The notes below the pieces were generated by a model, which did no database searches, was not told where the DNA came from, and saw only the letters and a program-made list of their open reading frames with translations. Position numbers and translations under genes: made by a program. DNA of 64,000 nt from Streptomyces coelicoflavus (GTDB taxonomy: Bacteria; Actinomycetota; Actinomycetes; Streptomycetales; Streptomycetaceae): contig NZ_BEWB01000013.1 of the NCBI RefSeq assembly GCF_003112555.1, positions 247,567 to 311,566 of the forward strand, read 5' to 3'. This document shows, in pieces, positions 31,437 to 40,623 of the stretch (position 1 is its first letter; the number at the start of each line of letters is the position of its first letter).

Positions 31437-31811
31437 GTGGCCACCGACGCACCGCCCCCCTCGAAAGAGGAGCCCCCCTCGCGAGAGGAACACCGACTCC
31501 CCTCCGCCGAGGAGTTCTCCGAAGTGCAGCAGAGCGCCGAGTTCGCCGAACTGCGCCGCTCCTTCCGCTCCTTCGCGTTTCCGCTGACCGTCGCCTTCGT
31601 CGCCTGGTACCTGCTCTACGTGCTGCTGTCGAACTACGCCGGCGGCTTCATGGGCACCAAGCTCTTCGGCAACATCAACGTCGCGTTCGTCTTCGGCATC
31701 GCCCAGTTCGTCACCACGTTCCTCATCGCCTGGTGGTACTCGCGGCACGCCGCCGCGAAGCTCGACCCCAAGGCCGAGGCCATCAAGTCCCGGATGGAGG
31801 GCGGCGCATGA
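31437..31811 (+). CDS. DUF485 membrane protein, ActP partner
   Basis: A 124-residue protein with a Pro/Glu-rich N-terminal 35 residues, then two helices (FPLTVAFVAWYLLYVLLSNYA and NVAFVFGIAQFVTTFLIAWWY), the DUF485 layout. Such genes nearly always precede an acetate/cation symporter and are thought to assist it. The GTG start was chosen for the CGAGGAG site 7 nt upstream. Its TGA overlaps the actP ATG by 4 bp. Confidence 0.88.
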   Translation: MATDAPPPSKEEPPSREEHRLPSAEEFSEVQQSAEFAELRRSFRSFAFPLTVAFVAWYLLYVLLSNYAGGFMGTKLFGNINVAFVFGIAQFVTTFLIAWWYSRHAAAKLDPKAEAIKSRMEGGA

Positions 31812-33442
31812 GCCCCGCACAGTCCGTATTCGCCGCCGAACTGGCCGCCAACGAGGCGAGCGAACACCGGCCGCTGATCATCACGCTCTTCGCGGTCTTC
31901 GTCGCCGCGACGCTGTTCATCACCGTCTGGGCCGGCCGCCAGACCAAGGACGCCGCCGACTTCTACGCCGGCGGCCGGTCGTTCAGTGCCTTCCAGAACG
32001 GCCTCGCCGTCTCCGGCGACTACATGTCGGCCGCGTCCTTCCTCGGCATCGCCGGCGCGATCGCCCTCTTCGGCTACGACGGCTTCCTGTACTCCATCGG
32101 CTTCCTGGTCGCCTGGCTGGTCGCCCTGCTCCTGGTCGCCGAGCCGCTGAGGAACTCCGGCCGCTACACCATGGGCGACGTCCTCGCGTACCGCATGCGC
32201 CAGCGGCCCGTACGCACCGCCGCCGGCACCTCCACGATCGTCGTGTCGATCTTCTACCTGCTGGCCCAGATGGCGGGCGCGGGCATCCTCGTCTCGCTGC
32301 TGCTCGGCATCACCTCCGACGCCGGCAAGATCCTCATCGTCGCCCTCGTCGGCGTCCTGATGATCGTGTACGTCACCATCGGCGGCATGAAGGGCACCAC
32401 CTGGGTCCAGATGGTCAAGGCCGTGCTGCTGATCGGCGGCACCATCCTGATCACCTTCCTGGTGCTGCTGAAGTTCGACTTCAACATCTCCGACCTGCTC
32501 GGCAAGGCCGCCGAGAACAGCGGTGCGGGCAGCTCCTTCCTGGAGCCCGGACTGAAGTACGGCGCCACCGGCACGTCCAAGCTGGACTTCATCTCGCTCG
32601 GCATCGCCCTCGTGCTCGGCACCGCCGGTCTGCCGCACATCCTGATCCGCTTCTACACGGTGCCCAACGCCAAGGCCGCCCGTAAGTCCGTGAACTGGGC
32701 GATCGGCATCATCGGCGCCTTCTACCTGATGACCATCGCCCTCGGCTTCGGCGCCGCCGCGCTCATCGGCAAGGACGAGATCATCGCCTCCAACCCGTCG
32801 GGCAACACGGCCGCGCCGCTGCTCGCGCTCCATGTGGGCGGCGTCGACTCGGCGTGGGGCGCGATCCTGCTCGCCACGATCTCGGCGGTGGCCTTCGCGA
32901 CCATCCTCGCCGTCGTCGCGGGCCTCACCCTCGCCTCGTCGTCGTCCTTCGCCCACGACATCTACGCCAACGTCATCCGCAAGGGGCAGGCCACCGAGAA
33001 GGAGGAGATGCGGGCGGCCCGCTGGGCGACCGTCTTCATCGGCATCGTCTCCATCGCCCTCGGCGCCCTCGCCCGCGACCTGAACGTGGCCGGCCTGGTC
33101 GCCCTGGCCTTCGCCGTCGCCGCCTCGGCCAACCTGCCGACGATCCTCTACAGCCTCTTCTGGAAGCGGTTCACCACCCAGGGCGCCCTGTGGTCGATCT
33201 ACGGCGGCCTGATCGTCGCCGTCGGGCTCGTGCTGTTCTCGCCCGTCGTCTCCGGCGACCCGAAGGCGATGTTCCCGGACGTCGACTTCGCCTGGTTCCC
33301 GCTGCAGAACCCGGGGCTCATCTCGATCCCGTTCGGTTTCCTGATGGGCTGGCTCGGCACGGTCCTGTCGAAGGAGAAGCCCGACGAGGCGAAGTACGCG
33401 GAGCTGGAGGTCAGGTCCCTGACCGGCACCGGAGCGCACTGA
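31808..33442 (+). CDS. actP: Cation/acetate symporter (SSS family)
   Basis: A 544-residue sodium:solute symporter with about 13 hydrophobic helices. TKDAADFYAGGRSFSAFQNGLAVSGDYMSAASFLG is characteristic of ActP, as are YTMGDVLAYRM and GLPHILIRFYTVPNAKAARKSV. It should take up acetate or related short carboxylates with a cation. Translational overlap with the DUF485 gene indicates a functional pair. A strong hairpin follows the stop. Confidence 0.92.
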   Translation: MSPAQSVFAAELAANEASEHRPLIITLFAVFVAATLFITVWAGRQTKDAADFYAGGRSFSAFQNGLAVSGDYMSAASFLGIAGAIALFGYDGFLYSIGFLVAWLVALLLVAEPLRNSGRYTMGDVLAYRMRQRPVRTAAGTSTIVVSIFYLLAQMAGAGILVSLLLGITSDAGKILIVALVGVLMIVYVTIGGMKGTTWVQMVKAVLLIGGTILITFLVLLKFDFNISDLLGKAAENSGAGSSFLEPGLKYGATGTSKLDFISLGIALVLGTAGLPHILIRFYTVPNAKAARKSVNWAIGIIGAFYLMTIALGFGAAALIGKDEIIASNPSGNTAAPLLALHVGGVDSAWGAILLATISAVAFATILAVVAGLTLASSSSFAHDIYANVIRKGQATEKEEMRAARWATVFIGIVSIALGALARDLNVAGLVALAFAVAASANLPTILYSLFWKRFTTQGALWSIYGGLIVAVGLVLFSPVVSGDPKAMFPDVDFAWFPLQNPGLISIPFGFLMGWLGTVLSKEKPDEAKYAELEVRSLTGTGAH

Positions 33443-33467
33443 CACCCCCGGTCCGACCCTTGCCGGC

Positions 33468-33500
33468 GCGGCCGCTCGTAGATCCCTACGACGCGGCCGC
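33468..33500 (+). terminator. Hairpin terminator after actP
   Basis: GCGGCCGC-TCGTAG at 33468-33481 pairs with CTACGA-C-GCGGCCGC at 33486-33500, 14 bp with one bulged C and a 4-nt loop. It follows the actP stop by 26 bp. Confidence 0.75.
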
Positions 33501-33610
33501 CCCGCACGTCGTGGGTTCGGGCGGCTGTCGATGTCGGACCGGTCACGTAGGCTCGACGGTGTCGGAGGAGAGAAGTGCTCCGCCGATCCGCGTCGAGGGA
33601 GGGGGCCCAC

Positions 33611-34600
33611 GTGCTCATCGACACCTACGGCCGAGTGGCCACCGACCTGAGGGTCTCGCTCACAGACCGCTGCAACCTGCGCTGCACCTACTGCATGCCC
33701 GAAGAGGGCCTCCAGTGGCTCGCCAAGCCCGACCTGCTCACGGACGACGAGATCGTCCGCCTCATCGACATCGCGGTCACCTCCCTCGGCATCGAGGAGG
33801 TCCGCTTCACCGGCGGGGAGCCCCTGCTGCGCCCCGGCCTGGTCGGCATCGTCGAGCGCGTCGCCGCCCTCGACCAGCGCCCCCGGATGTCGCTGACCAC
33901 CAACGGCATCGGCCTCAAGCGGACGGCGAGCGCCCTGAAGGCCGCGGGCCTGGACCGGGTCAACGTCTCCCTGGACACGCTGCGCCCGGACGTCTTCAAG
34001 ACCCTCACCCGGCGCAATCGCCACCAGGACGTCCTGGAGGGCCTGGAAGCCGCCCGCGAGGCCGGACTCACCCCCGTCAAGGTCAACAGCGTCCTGATGC
34101 CGGGGCTCAACGACGACGAGGCACCCGACCTGCTCGCCTGGGCCGTCGAGCACGACTACGAGCTGCGCTTCATCGAGCAGATGCCCCTGGACGCCCAGCA
34201 CGGCTGGAAGCGTGAGGGCATGATCACCGCCGGTGACATCCTCACGTCCCTGCGCACCCGCTTCGAGCTGACCGCGGAGGGCGCCGGGGAGCGCGGCTCG
34301 GCCCCCGCCGAACGCTGGCTCGTGGACGGCGGCCCGCACCGCGTCGGGGTCATCGCCTCCGTCACCCGCCCGTTCTGCTCGGCCTGCGACCGCACCCGCC
34401 TGACCGCCGACGGCCAGGTCCGCACCTGTCTGTTCGCCACCGAGGAGACCGACCTGCGCGCGGCCCTGCGCTCCGACGCCCCCGACGAGGAGATCGCCCG
34501 CATCTGGCGCCTGGCCATGTGGGGCAAGAAGGCGGGCGCGGGCCTCGACGACCCGACCTTCGTCCAGCCCGACCGCCCGATGTCGGCGATCGGGGGTTAG
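33611..34600 (+). CDS. moaA: GTP 3',8-cyclase (molybdenum cofactor synthesis)
   Basis: A 329-residue radical-SAM enzyme that makes 3',8-cyclo-GTP in the first step of molybdopterin synthesis. The N-terminal cluster motif is CNLRCTYC (CxxxCxxC), followed by FTGGEPLLRPG. The C-terminal cluster is CSACDRTRLTADGQVRTC, and the protein ends in Gly-Gly as in functional MoaA. The GTG at 33611 is preceded by GAGGGAGGGGG; an upstream GTG at 33575 is less likely. No other moa gene is adjacent. Confidence 0.94.
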   Translation: MLIDTYGRVATDLRVSLTDRCNLRCTYCMPEEGLQWLAKPDLLTDDEIVRLIDIAVTSLGIEEVRFTGGEPLLRPGLVGIVERVAALDQRPRMSLTTNGIGLKRTASALKAAGLDRVNVSLDTLRPDVFKTLTRRNRHQDVLEGLEAAREAGLTPVKVNSVLMPGLNDDEAPDLLAWAVEHDYELRFIEQMPLDAQHGWKREGMITAGDILTSLRTRFELTAEGAGERGSAPAERWLVDGGPHRVGVIASVTRPFCSACDRTRLTADGQVRTCLFATEETDLRAALRSDAPDEEIARIWRLAMWGKKAGAGLDDPTFVQPDRPMSAIGG

Positions 34601-34875
34601 GGCCGCCCGCCCGCCCCGCCGGTCCCGCCCGCCCCGCCGGTCCCGCCGGAGCCCTCTGTGGACTCCGTGGCTTCCCACTCGGCGAGCGGGACCACGTCCT
34701 TCAGGAAGCCCCGGACTCCGAGGAACTGGGACAGGGACTCGCGGTGCTCGTCGCACGCGATCCACGTCTTGCGGCGCTCCGGGGTGTGCAGCTTCGGGTT
34801 GTTCCAGGCCAGCACCCACACGGCGGCGGTGCGGCAGCCCTTGGCGGAGCAGATCGGGGTGGTCTCGTCACTCAC
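34597..34875 (-). CDS. Small conserved protein of unknown function
   Basis: A 92-residue soluble protein with cysteines in ICSAKGCR and IACDEHRE, suggesting a small metal-binding site, and conserved-looking NNPKLHTPERRKTW and FLGVRGFLKDVVPL. The last 20 residues are Gly-Thr-Ala repeats. Homologues are sometimes labelled acetone carboxylase, which the size makes implausible. It converges on moaA with a 4-bp overlap of stops. A long hairpin lies in its 5' untranslated region. Confidence 0.75.
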   Translation of the reverse strand: MSDETTPICSAKGCRTAAVWVLAWNNPKLHTPERRKTWIACDEHRESLSQFLGVRGFLKDVVPLAEWEATESTEGSGGTGGAGGTGGAGGRP

Positions 34876-34904
34876 TGTTTCTTCTCACAGGTCCCCACAC
34901 AAGG

Positions 34905-34942
34905 CGACGCCGAGCAGCCACGGGGGGAGCTGCCCGGCGTCG
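34905..34942 (-). promoter_or_regulatory. Nested hairpin in the 5' leader of the 34875 gene
   Basis: CGACGCCG (34905-34912) and CGGCGTCG (34935-34942) form an outer 8-bp stem; GCAGC (34914-34918) and GCTGC (34929-34933) extend it inside. It sits 30-67 bp upstream of the start codon. Function unknown; a leader structure or operator. Confidence 0.5.
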
Positions 34943-35085
34943 GTCCGTCGCTCCGACGGGGGATGCGGAGCGCGTACGAAGTATGTCACGGCCCACCCTT
35001 CGCCGGGCCCGGAACAACACGAATTCATCTGAGCAGTTCTTCGGCCTGGCGTGGAATCGACGCTGCCCCGAAGGGGGTGCCGCGG

Positions 35086-35484
35086 TCACGGCCGACCGCG
35101 TGACTCACCGCTCGGGCCCGGCCCCGGATCGGCCGCGGCGCCTTCCGGGACGGATTCCGCCGCGCCGTTCCCGGCCCGCGGCGGTGTGATCATCGGCGGG
35201 GTCGGCGCCGTCACGAACGTCGACGGCAAGGATGGCGCGTTCTCACGCCCGGCGTTGGCGATCACGACCGCGATGTACGGCAGCGCCGCCCCGAGGATCA
35301 GCGCCGCGATCGCGACGTGCCGTTCCACGTTCCACAGGCAGACGGCGAGGATCACCGACACCGTGCGGATCGACATCGAGATGACGTACCGGCGCTGCCG
35401 CCCGCGCACGTCCTCCTGGAGGCCCCTGCGGGCCCCGGTGATCCGGAACACCTCGGCACTGCCGCCGGCGCTCTGATTCCGCAT
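35086..35484 (-). CDS. DUF3099 family membrane protein
   Basis: A 132-residue protein. The N-terminal half has EVFRITGARRGLQEDVRGRQRRYVISMSIRT, the DUF3099 signature, followed by two short hydrophobic helices (VSVILAVCLWNV and AIAALILGAALPYIAVVIA) and a Pro/Gly-rich tail. Function unknown; widespread in actinobacteria. ATG 35484 was chosen because conservation starts there. It is adjacent to, and codirectional with, the small protein gene. Confidence 0.82.
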   Translation of the reverse strand: MRNQSAGGSAEVFRITGARRGLQEDVRGRQRRYVISMSIRTVSVILAVCLWNVERHVAIAALILGAALPYIAVVIANAGRENAPSLPSTFVTAPTPPMITPPRAGNGAAESVPEGAAADPGPGPSGESRGRP

Positions 35485-35747
35485 CTGGTTCCACCATCCG
35501 CCCGCATCGGACTCTCCCCGCCCCGCTCTCGTCCGCGGCCGCTCGGGGACACCGGTCCCGGACAACTCACCACGTTACGCCGCGCCTGCGCCGCTCACGA
35601 GACCGGGGCACCACCGCCTCGGCCGCACCGTGTGCGCCGCACGGCGTAGGAAGCGGTAACCCGATCGGCCGTACGCGGCATGCGCCGTACGCGGTACGGC
35701 CGAACACTGGTGGCAATGCTCGCGTAGGGCCGGACGAGGAGGCAGCC

Positions 35748-36029
35748 ATGGGCTGGTTGTGGGCGATCATCGTGGGATTCGTGCTCGGCTTGATCGCCAA
35801 GGCGATCATTCCCGGCAAGCAGCACATGCCCCTGTGGCTGACCACCATCTGCGGCATGATCGGCGCGATCATCGGCAACGCGATCGCCCGCGCGGCCGGC
35901 GTCGAGGCGACGGCCGGCATCGACTGGTGGCGGCACCTGTTCCAGCTGGTGGCCGCGATCATCGTCGTCGGCCTCGGCGACGCGGCCTACACGGCGGTAC
36001 GCGGCAACAAGCGGCGCGAACGGGCCTGA
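35748..36029 (+). CDS. GlsB/YeaQ/YmgE family small membrane protein
   Basis: A 93-residue protein: GWLWAIIVGFVLGLIAKAIIPGKQHMPLWLTTICGMIGAIIGNAIARAAG is the transglycosylase-associated (GlsB/YeaQ) pattern of three glycine-rich helices, with an additional C-terminal segment. The family is tied to stress responses but has no proven activity. A GAGGAGG ribosome site precedes the ATG. A bidirectional terminator separates it from tyrS. Confidence 0.88.
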   Translation: MGWLWAIIVGFVLGLIAKAIIPGKQHMPLWLTTICGMIGAIIGNAIARAAGVEATAGIDWWRHLFQLVAAIIVVGLGDAAYTAVRGNKRRERA

Positions 36030-36057
36030 CCGCCCCGGACCGTCCGGGTACGGCGAA

Positions 36058-36098
36058 GGGGCGGACTCCGGCGACCGCATGGTCCCGGAGGCCGCCCC
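36058..36098. terminator. Bidirectional terminator between the GlsB-type gene and tyrS
   Basis: GGGGCGGACTCCGG (36058-36071) pairs with CCGGAGGCCGCCCC (36085-36098), 13 of 14 positions, with a 13-nt loop, between convergent genes. Confidence 0.8.
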
Positions 36099-36116
36099 TC
36101 GCGCGTGCGCGCCGGC

Positions 36117-37385
36117 TCAGGCGCCGGTGATCTCCACCGCGGCCAGGTTCTTCTTGCCGCGGCGCAGCACCAGCCAGCGCCCGTGCAGCAGGTCCTCCTT
36201 GGCGGGGACGGCGTCCTCGCCGGTGACCTTGGCGTTGTTCACGTAGGCGCCGCCCTCCTTCACCGTGCGGCGCGCGGCGGACTTGCTGGCCACCAGGCCG
36301 ACCTCGGCGAGCAGGTCGACGACCGGGGCCGGCTCGGCGACCCGGACGTGCGGCAGCTCGGAGAGGGCCGCGGCCAGCGTCCGCTCGTCCAGCTCCGCCA
36401 GGTCGCCCTGGCCGAAGAGGGCCTTGGACGCGGCGATCACCGCGGCCGTCTGACCGGCGCCGTGCACCAGCGTCGTCAGCTCCTCGGCCAGCGCCCGCTG
36501 CGCGGCACGGGCCTGCGGACGCTCCCCGGTCTGCCGCTCCAGCTCCTCCAGCTCCTCACGGGAGCGGAAGGACAGGATGCGCATGTACGTCGAGATGTCC
36601 CGGTCGTCCACGTTCAGCCAGAACTGGTAGAACGCGTACGGCGTCGTCATCTCCGGGTCGAGCCAGACGGCGCCGCCCTCGGTCTTGCCGAACTTGGTGC
36701 CGTCCGCCTTGGTCATCAGCGGCGTCGCGTACGCGTGCACCGACGCGTCCGGCTCCAGCCGGTGCAGCAGGTCGAGGCCGGCCGTCAGGTTGCCCCACTG
36801 GTCGCTGCCGCCCTGCTGCATCGTGCAGCCGTACCTCCGGTAGAGCTGGAGGAAGTCCATCGCCTGGAGCAGCTGGTAACTGAACTCCGTGTAACTGATG
36901 CCCTCGGAGGACTCCAGACGCCGGGCCACGGAGTCCTTGGTCAGCATCTTGTTGACCCGGAAGTGCTTGCCGATGTCCCGCAGGAACTCGATCGCCGACA
37001 GGCCCTCGGTCCAGTCCAGGTTGTTGACCATCACCGCGGCGTTCTCGCCCTCGAAGGACAGGAACGGCTCGATCTGGCCGCGCAGCCGCTGGACCCAGCC
37101 CGCGACGGTCTCCGGCGAGTTCAGCGTGCGCTCCGCGGTCGGACGCGGGTCGCCGATCTGCCCCGTGGCACCGCCGACCAGCGCCAGCGGCCGGTGACCG
37201 GCCTGCTGGAGCCGGCGCACGGTGAGCACCTGCACCAGGTGCCCCACGTGCAGGGACGGCGCGGTCGGGTCGAAACCGCAATAGAACGTGACGGGACCGT
37301 CCGCGAGCGCCTTGCGCAAAGCGTCCTCGTCGGTGGACTGGGCGAACAGCCCGCGCCACTTCAGCTCGTCGACGATGTCCGTCAC
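36117..37385 (-). CDS. tyrS: Tyrosyl-tRNA synthetase
   Basis: A 422-residue class I aminoacyl-tRNA synthetase of the bacterial TyrRS type. The HIGH motif appears as SLHVGHL, the KMSKS loop as KFGKT, and YCGFDPTAPSLHVGHL and GGSDQWGN are TyrRS hallmarks. The C-terminal S4 RNA-binding domain is present (SKSAARRTVKEGGAYVNN). The GTG start has AAGGAGA upstream. The leader is short, with no room for a T-box. Confidence 0.95.
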   Translation of the reverse strand: MTDIVDELKWRGLFAQSTDEDALRKALADGPVTFYCGFDPTAPSLHVGHLVQVLTVRRLQQAGHRPLALVGGATGQIGDPRPTAERTLNSPETVAGWVQRLRGQIEPFLSFEGENAAVMVNNLDWTEGLSAIEFLRDIGKHFRVNKMLTKDSVARRLESSEGISYTEFSYQLLQAMDFLQLYRRYGCTMQQGGSDQWGNLTAGLDLLHRLEPDASVHAYATPLMTKADGTKFGKTEGGAVWLDPEMTTPYAFYQFWLNVDDRDISTYMRILSFRSREELEELERQTGERPQARAAQRALAEELTTLVHGAGQTAAVIAASKALFGQGDLAELDERTLAAALSELPHVRVAEPAPVVDLLAEVGLVASKSAARRTVKEGGAYVNNAKVTGEDAVPAKEDLLHGRWLVLRRGKKNLAAVEITGA

Positions 37386-37430
37386 GGTTCTCGTGTCTCC
37401 TTGAGTGGTCTCGCGAAATCAGGTACGAGG

Positions 37431-38828
37431 TTATACGCCCTGGCTGACAGAACTCATATTGAAATCGGGGACCCGCAGCGCCGGCATCGCGGCCCTGGTG
37501 AACCAGTCGCCCCACTCCCTGGGCAGCGTCTTCTCGGTCCGCCCCGCCTCCGAGGCCCGCCCCAGCAGATCCACCGGCGACTCGTTGAACCGGAAGTTGT
37601 TCACCTCGCCGACGACCTCGCCGTGCTCGACGAGGTAGACCCCGTCCCGGGTCAGCCCGGTCAGCAGCAGCGTCGCCGGGTCGACCTCGCGGATGTACCA
37701 GAGGCAGGTCAGCAGCAGCCCGCGCTCCGTGCCCGCGACCATCTCGTCCAGGGACCGGTCGGGGTCGCCGCCGTCCAGGATCAGGTTGCCGACCGCGGGT
37801 GCCACCGGCAGCCCGGTCAGCCCGGCGCTGTGCCGGGTGGTCGTCAGCCGGTGCAGCTCGCCGTCCCGGATCCAGTCGGTCGCCGCCACCGGCAGCCCGT
37901 TGTCGAACACCGACTGGTCCCCGCCCGAGGAGTGCGCGACCACGAACGGCGCGCATTCCAGACCGGGCTCGAGGGGATCACTGCGGAGGGTCAACGGCAG
38001 CGCGCCGATCCGCTCGCCGAGCCGGGTGCCGCCGCCCGGCTCGGAGAACACCGTGCGCCCTTCGACCGCGTCCCGCCCGGAGGCCGACCAGTACTGGTAG
38101 ATCAGCAGGTCAGCGACCGCGGTGGGCGGCAGCAGCGTCTCGTACCGCCCGGCGGGCAGCTCCACCCGGCGCCCGGCCCAGCCCAGCCGTACGGCCAGCT
38201 CGGCGTCGAGGGCCGCCGGGTCGACGTCCTTGAAGTCCCGCGTGGCCCGCCCCGCCCACGCCGACCGGCTCCGGTCCGGCGACTTGGCGTTCAGCTCCAG
38301 CGTCCCGTTCGGCTGGTCGTGCCGCAGCCGGAGCCCCGTCGACGTGCCGACGTAGGTCGAGGTCATCTCGTGGTTGGCGAAGCCGTACAGCTCCCGGCCG
38401 CCCGCACGCGCGCGTGCGAACGCCTCCCCGAGCGCCGGCGCGAAGTCCGCGAAGACGGCCGACGAGGTCTCGGCGGGCGCGTCGGCGAAGTCCGGCGACC
38501 CCGGCCCGCCAGGGACCAGCGGCTGCGCGTCCTCGGCCGGACCGGCACCCCGCGCGGCGGCCTCGGCGGCACGCACCAGGGGCTCCAGCTCGTCCACGGT
38601 CACGGCCGAGCGCGACACGACCCCGGACGCCGTGCCCTGCTGCCCGTCGACGGTGGCCACGACCGTCAGCGTGCGCCCGCGCGTGACGCCGTTGGTGGTG
38701 AGCGCGTTGCCCGCCCAGCGCAGGTTGGCGGTGGACCGCTCGTCGGCGATGACGACGCACCCGTCCGCCCGGGACAGCTCCAGCGCCCGCTCGACGATCT
38801 CGTGCGGCTTGCTGCTGCGGACGCTCAT
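37431..38828 (-). CDS. tldE: TldE/PmbA-type metallopeptidase partner
   Basis: A 465-residue protein of the TldD/PmbA superfamily lacking the HExxxH zinc motif, as expected for the TldE (PmbA) subunit. It has the family-like LRWAGNALTTNGVTRGRTLTV region and a C-terminal LLLTGLTRDGVYLVEHGEVVGEVNNFRFNESP. TldD and TldE form a heterodimeric protease for unfolded peptides and microcin-like substrates. The ATG overlaps the tldD stop by 4 bp. Confidence 0.88.
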   Translation of the reverse strand: MSVRSSKPHEIVERALELSRADGCVVIADERSTANLRWAGNALTTNGVTRGRTLTVVATVDGQQGTASGVVSRSAVTVDELEPLVRAAEAAARGAGPAEDAQPLVPGGPGSPDFADAPAETSSAVFADFAPALGEAFARARAGGRELYGFANHEMTSTYVGTSTGLRLRHDQPNGTLELNAKSPDRSRSAWAGRATRDFKDVDPAALDAELAVRLGWAGRRVELPAGRYETLLPPTAVADLLIYQYWSASGRDAVEGRTVFSEPGGGTRLGERIGALPLTLRSDPLEPGLECAPFVVAHSSGGDQSVFDNGLPVAATDWIRDGELHRLTTTRHSAGLTGLPVAPAVGNLILDGGDPDRSLDEMVAGTERGLLLTCLWYIREVDPATLLLTGLTRDGVYLVEHGEVVGEVNNFRFNESPVDLLGRASEAGRTEKTLPREWGDWFTRAAMPALRVPDFNMSSVSQGV

Positions 38829-40348
38829 CGACCGGCCTCCTGCGTCGTGTTCAGAATGTTGACTCCCTTGAAGAGGGCGGACGGGCAGCCGTGGGACACG
38901 GCCGCGACCTGCCCCGGCTGGGCCTTGCCGCAGTTGAAGGCACCGCCCAGGACATACGTCTGCGGGCCGCCGACGGCCGCCATGGACCCCCAGAAGTCGG
39001 TGGTCGTCGCCTGGTACGCCACGTCCCGCAGCTGCCCGGCGAGCCGCCCGTTCTCGATCCGGAAGAACCGCTGGCCGGTGAACTGGAAGTTGTAGCGCTG
39101 CATGTCGATGGACCACGACCGGTCGCCGACGACATAGATCCCGCGTTCGACGCCCCCGATCAGGTCCTCGGTCGACAGCCCGCCCGGATCCGGCCGCAGC
39201 GACACGTTGGCCATGCGCTGCACCGGCACGTGCGCGGGGGAGTCGGCGTAGGCGCACCCGTTGGACCGCTCGAAGCCGGTGAGCCGCGCGATCCGCCGGT
39301 CGAGCTGGTAGCCCACCAGCCTGCCGTCCTTCACCAGGTCCCAGGACTGGCCCGCGACGCCCTCGTCGTCGTACCCGACGGTCGCCAGCCCGTGCTCGGC
39401 GGTGCGGTCGCCGGTGACGTTCATCAGCTCGGAGCCGTAGCGCAGCTTGCCGAGCTGGTCGAAGGTGGCGAAGGACGTGCCGGCGTAGGCGGCCTCGTAG
39501 CCGAGGGCGCGGTCCAGCTCGGTGGCGTGCCCGATGGACTCGTGGATGGTCAGCCACAGGTTCGACGGGTCGACGACCAGGTCGTACAGGCCCGCCTCGA
39601 CGCTCGGCGCCCGCATCTTCTCCGCGAGCAGCTCCGGGATCACGGCCAGCTCGGCCTCCCAGTCCCAGCCCGTCCCGGTCAGGTACTCCCAGCCGCGCCC
39701 GGCCGGCGGCGCCAGCGTCCGCATGGAGTCGAACTCGCCGCTGGAGTCGTCCACCGACACGGCCGTGAGCACCGGGTGCAGCCGCACCCGCTGCTGCGTC
39801 GTCGTGGTCCCGGCGGTGTCGGCGTAGAACTTGTTCTCGTGCACGGTGAGCAGCGAGGCGTCCACGTGGTCGACCCCGTCGGCCGCCAGCAGCCGCGCGC
39901 TCCAGTCGGCCAGCAGGGCCGACTTCTCCGCGTCGGGCACGGTGAAGGGGTCGATCTCGTACGCCGAGATCCAGGTCTTGTCGGCGTGCACGGGCTCGTC
40001 CGCGAGTTCCACCCGCTCGTCGGACCCGGCCGCCCTGATCACCTGTGCCGACAGCTTCGCCATCGCCACCGCCTGCGAGGCGACCTTGGCGGCCGCGTCC
40101 AGGGTCAGGTCCACGCCGGACGCGAAGCCCCACGTGCCGCCGTGCACCACCCGCACCGCGTACCCGAGGTCGGTGGTGTCCGAGGACCCGGCGGGCCTGG
40201 CGTCCCGCAGGCGCCAGGACGCGCTGCGCACCCGCTCGAGGCGGAAGTCGGCGTGCTCCGCGCCGAGGGCACGCGCACGGGCGAGGGCGGCGTCGGCGAG
40301 GGCGCGTAGGGGGAGTGCCGTGAAGGCTTGGTCGATGCTGTGAGGCAC
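38825..40348 (-). CDS. tldD: TldD-type zinc metallopeptidase
   Basis: A 507-residue protein with HESIGHATELD near the middle, matching the HExxxH motif of TldD. Downstream GGAFNCGKAQPGQ and SHGCPSALFKGVN fit the family's C-terminal metal-binding region. It is the catalytic partner of the overlapping tldE. In other bacteria this pair matures ribosomal or modified peptides, but no such precursor gene is seen in the window. Confidence 0.9.
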   Translation of the reverse strand: MPHSIDQAFTALPLRALADAALARARALGAEHADFRLERVRSASWRLRDARPAGSSDTTDLGYAVRVVHGGTWGFASGVDLTLDAAAKVASQAVAMAKLSAQVIRAAGSDERVELADEPVHADKTWISAYEIDPFTVPDAEKSALLADWSARLLAADGVDHVDASLLTVHENKFYADTAGTTTTQQRVRLHPVLTAVSVDDSSGEFDSMRTLAPPAGRGWEYLTGTGWDWEAELAVIPELLAEKMRAPSVEAGLYDLVVDPSNLWLTIHESIGHATELDRALGYEAAYAGTSFATFDQLGKLRYGSELMNVTGDRTAEHGLATVGYDDEGVAGQSWDLVKDGRLVGYQLDRRIARLTGFERSNGCAYADSPAHVPVQRMANVSLRPDPGGLSTEDLIGGVERGIYVVGDRSWSIDMQRYNFQFTGQRFFRIENGRLAGQLRDVAYQATTTDFWGSMAAVGGPQTYVLGGAFNCGKAQPGQVAAVSHGCPSALFKGVNILNTTQEAGR

Positions 40349-40623
40349 CTGCGTCTCTTTCTGTCGGCGTGACCGGTCGTCTGCCGCGACACCGGGGGCT
40401 GCGCCGCATCATGTCGCGTCGGCGGTTCGGCGACCACACCTTTCCCCTCGCATCCGGCACCGGTTCTGTAGGGACCCGACAGACAGCCCCGTAAGCCACT
40501 GTGGGTGCCCGAGTCTCTGAGCGAGGTGGGGGACCGATAGATTTTCGAGGAAGCCGCCTGCTCTCGCCGCCCGCCGTACGGGTGACCGGACGGGTGGACG
40601 ACCGCTAGGGAAAGGGTGATCCG

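Noticed and set aside
31634..34819. 1061-codon open frame antisense to actP and moaA
   Set aside because: Same shadow pattern; no recognisable domain and no ribosome site, while the plus strand encodes two certain proteins.
34597..34875. Acetone carboxylase
   Set aside because: The name is sometimes attached to homologues, but a 92-residue protein cannot be this multi-subunit enzyme.
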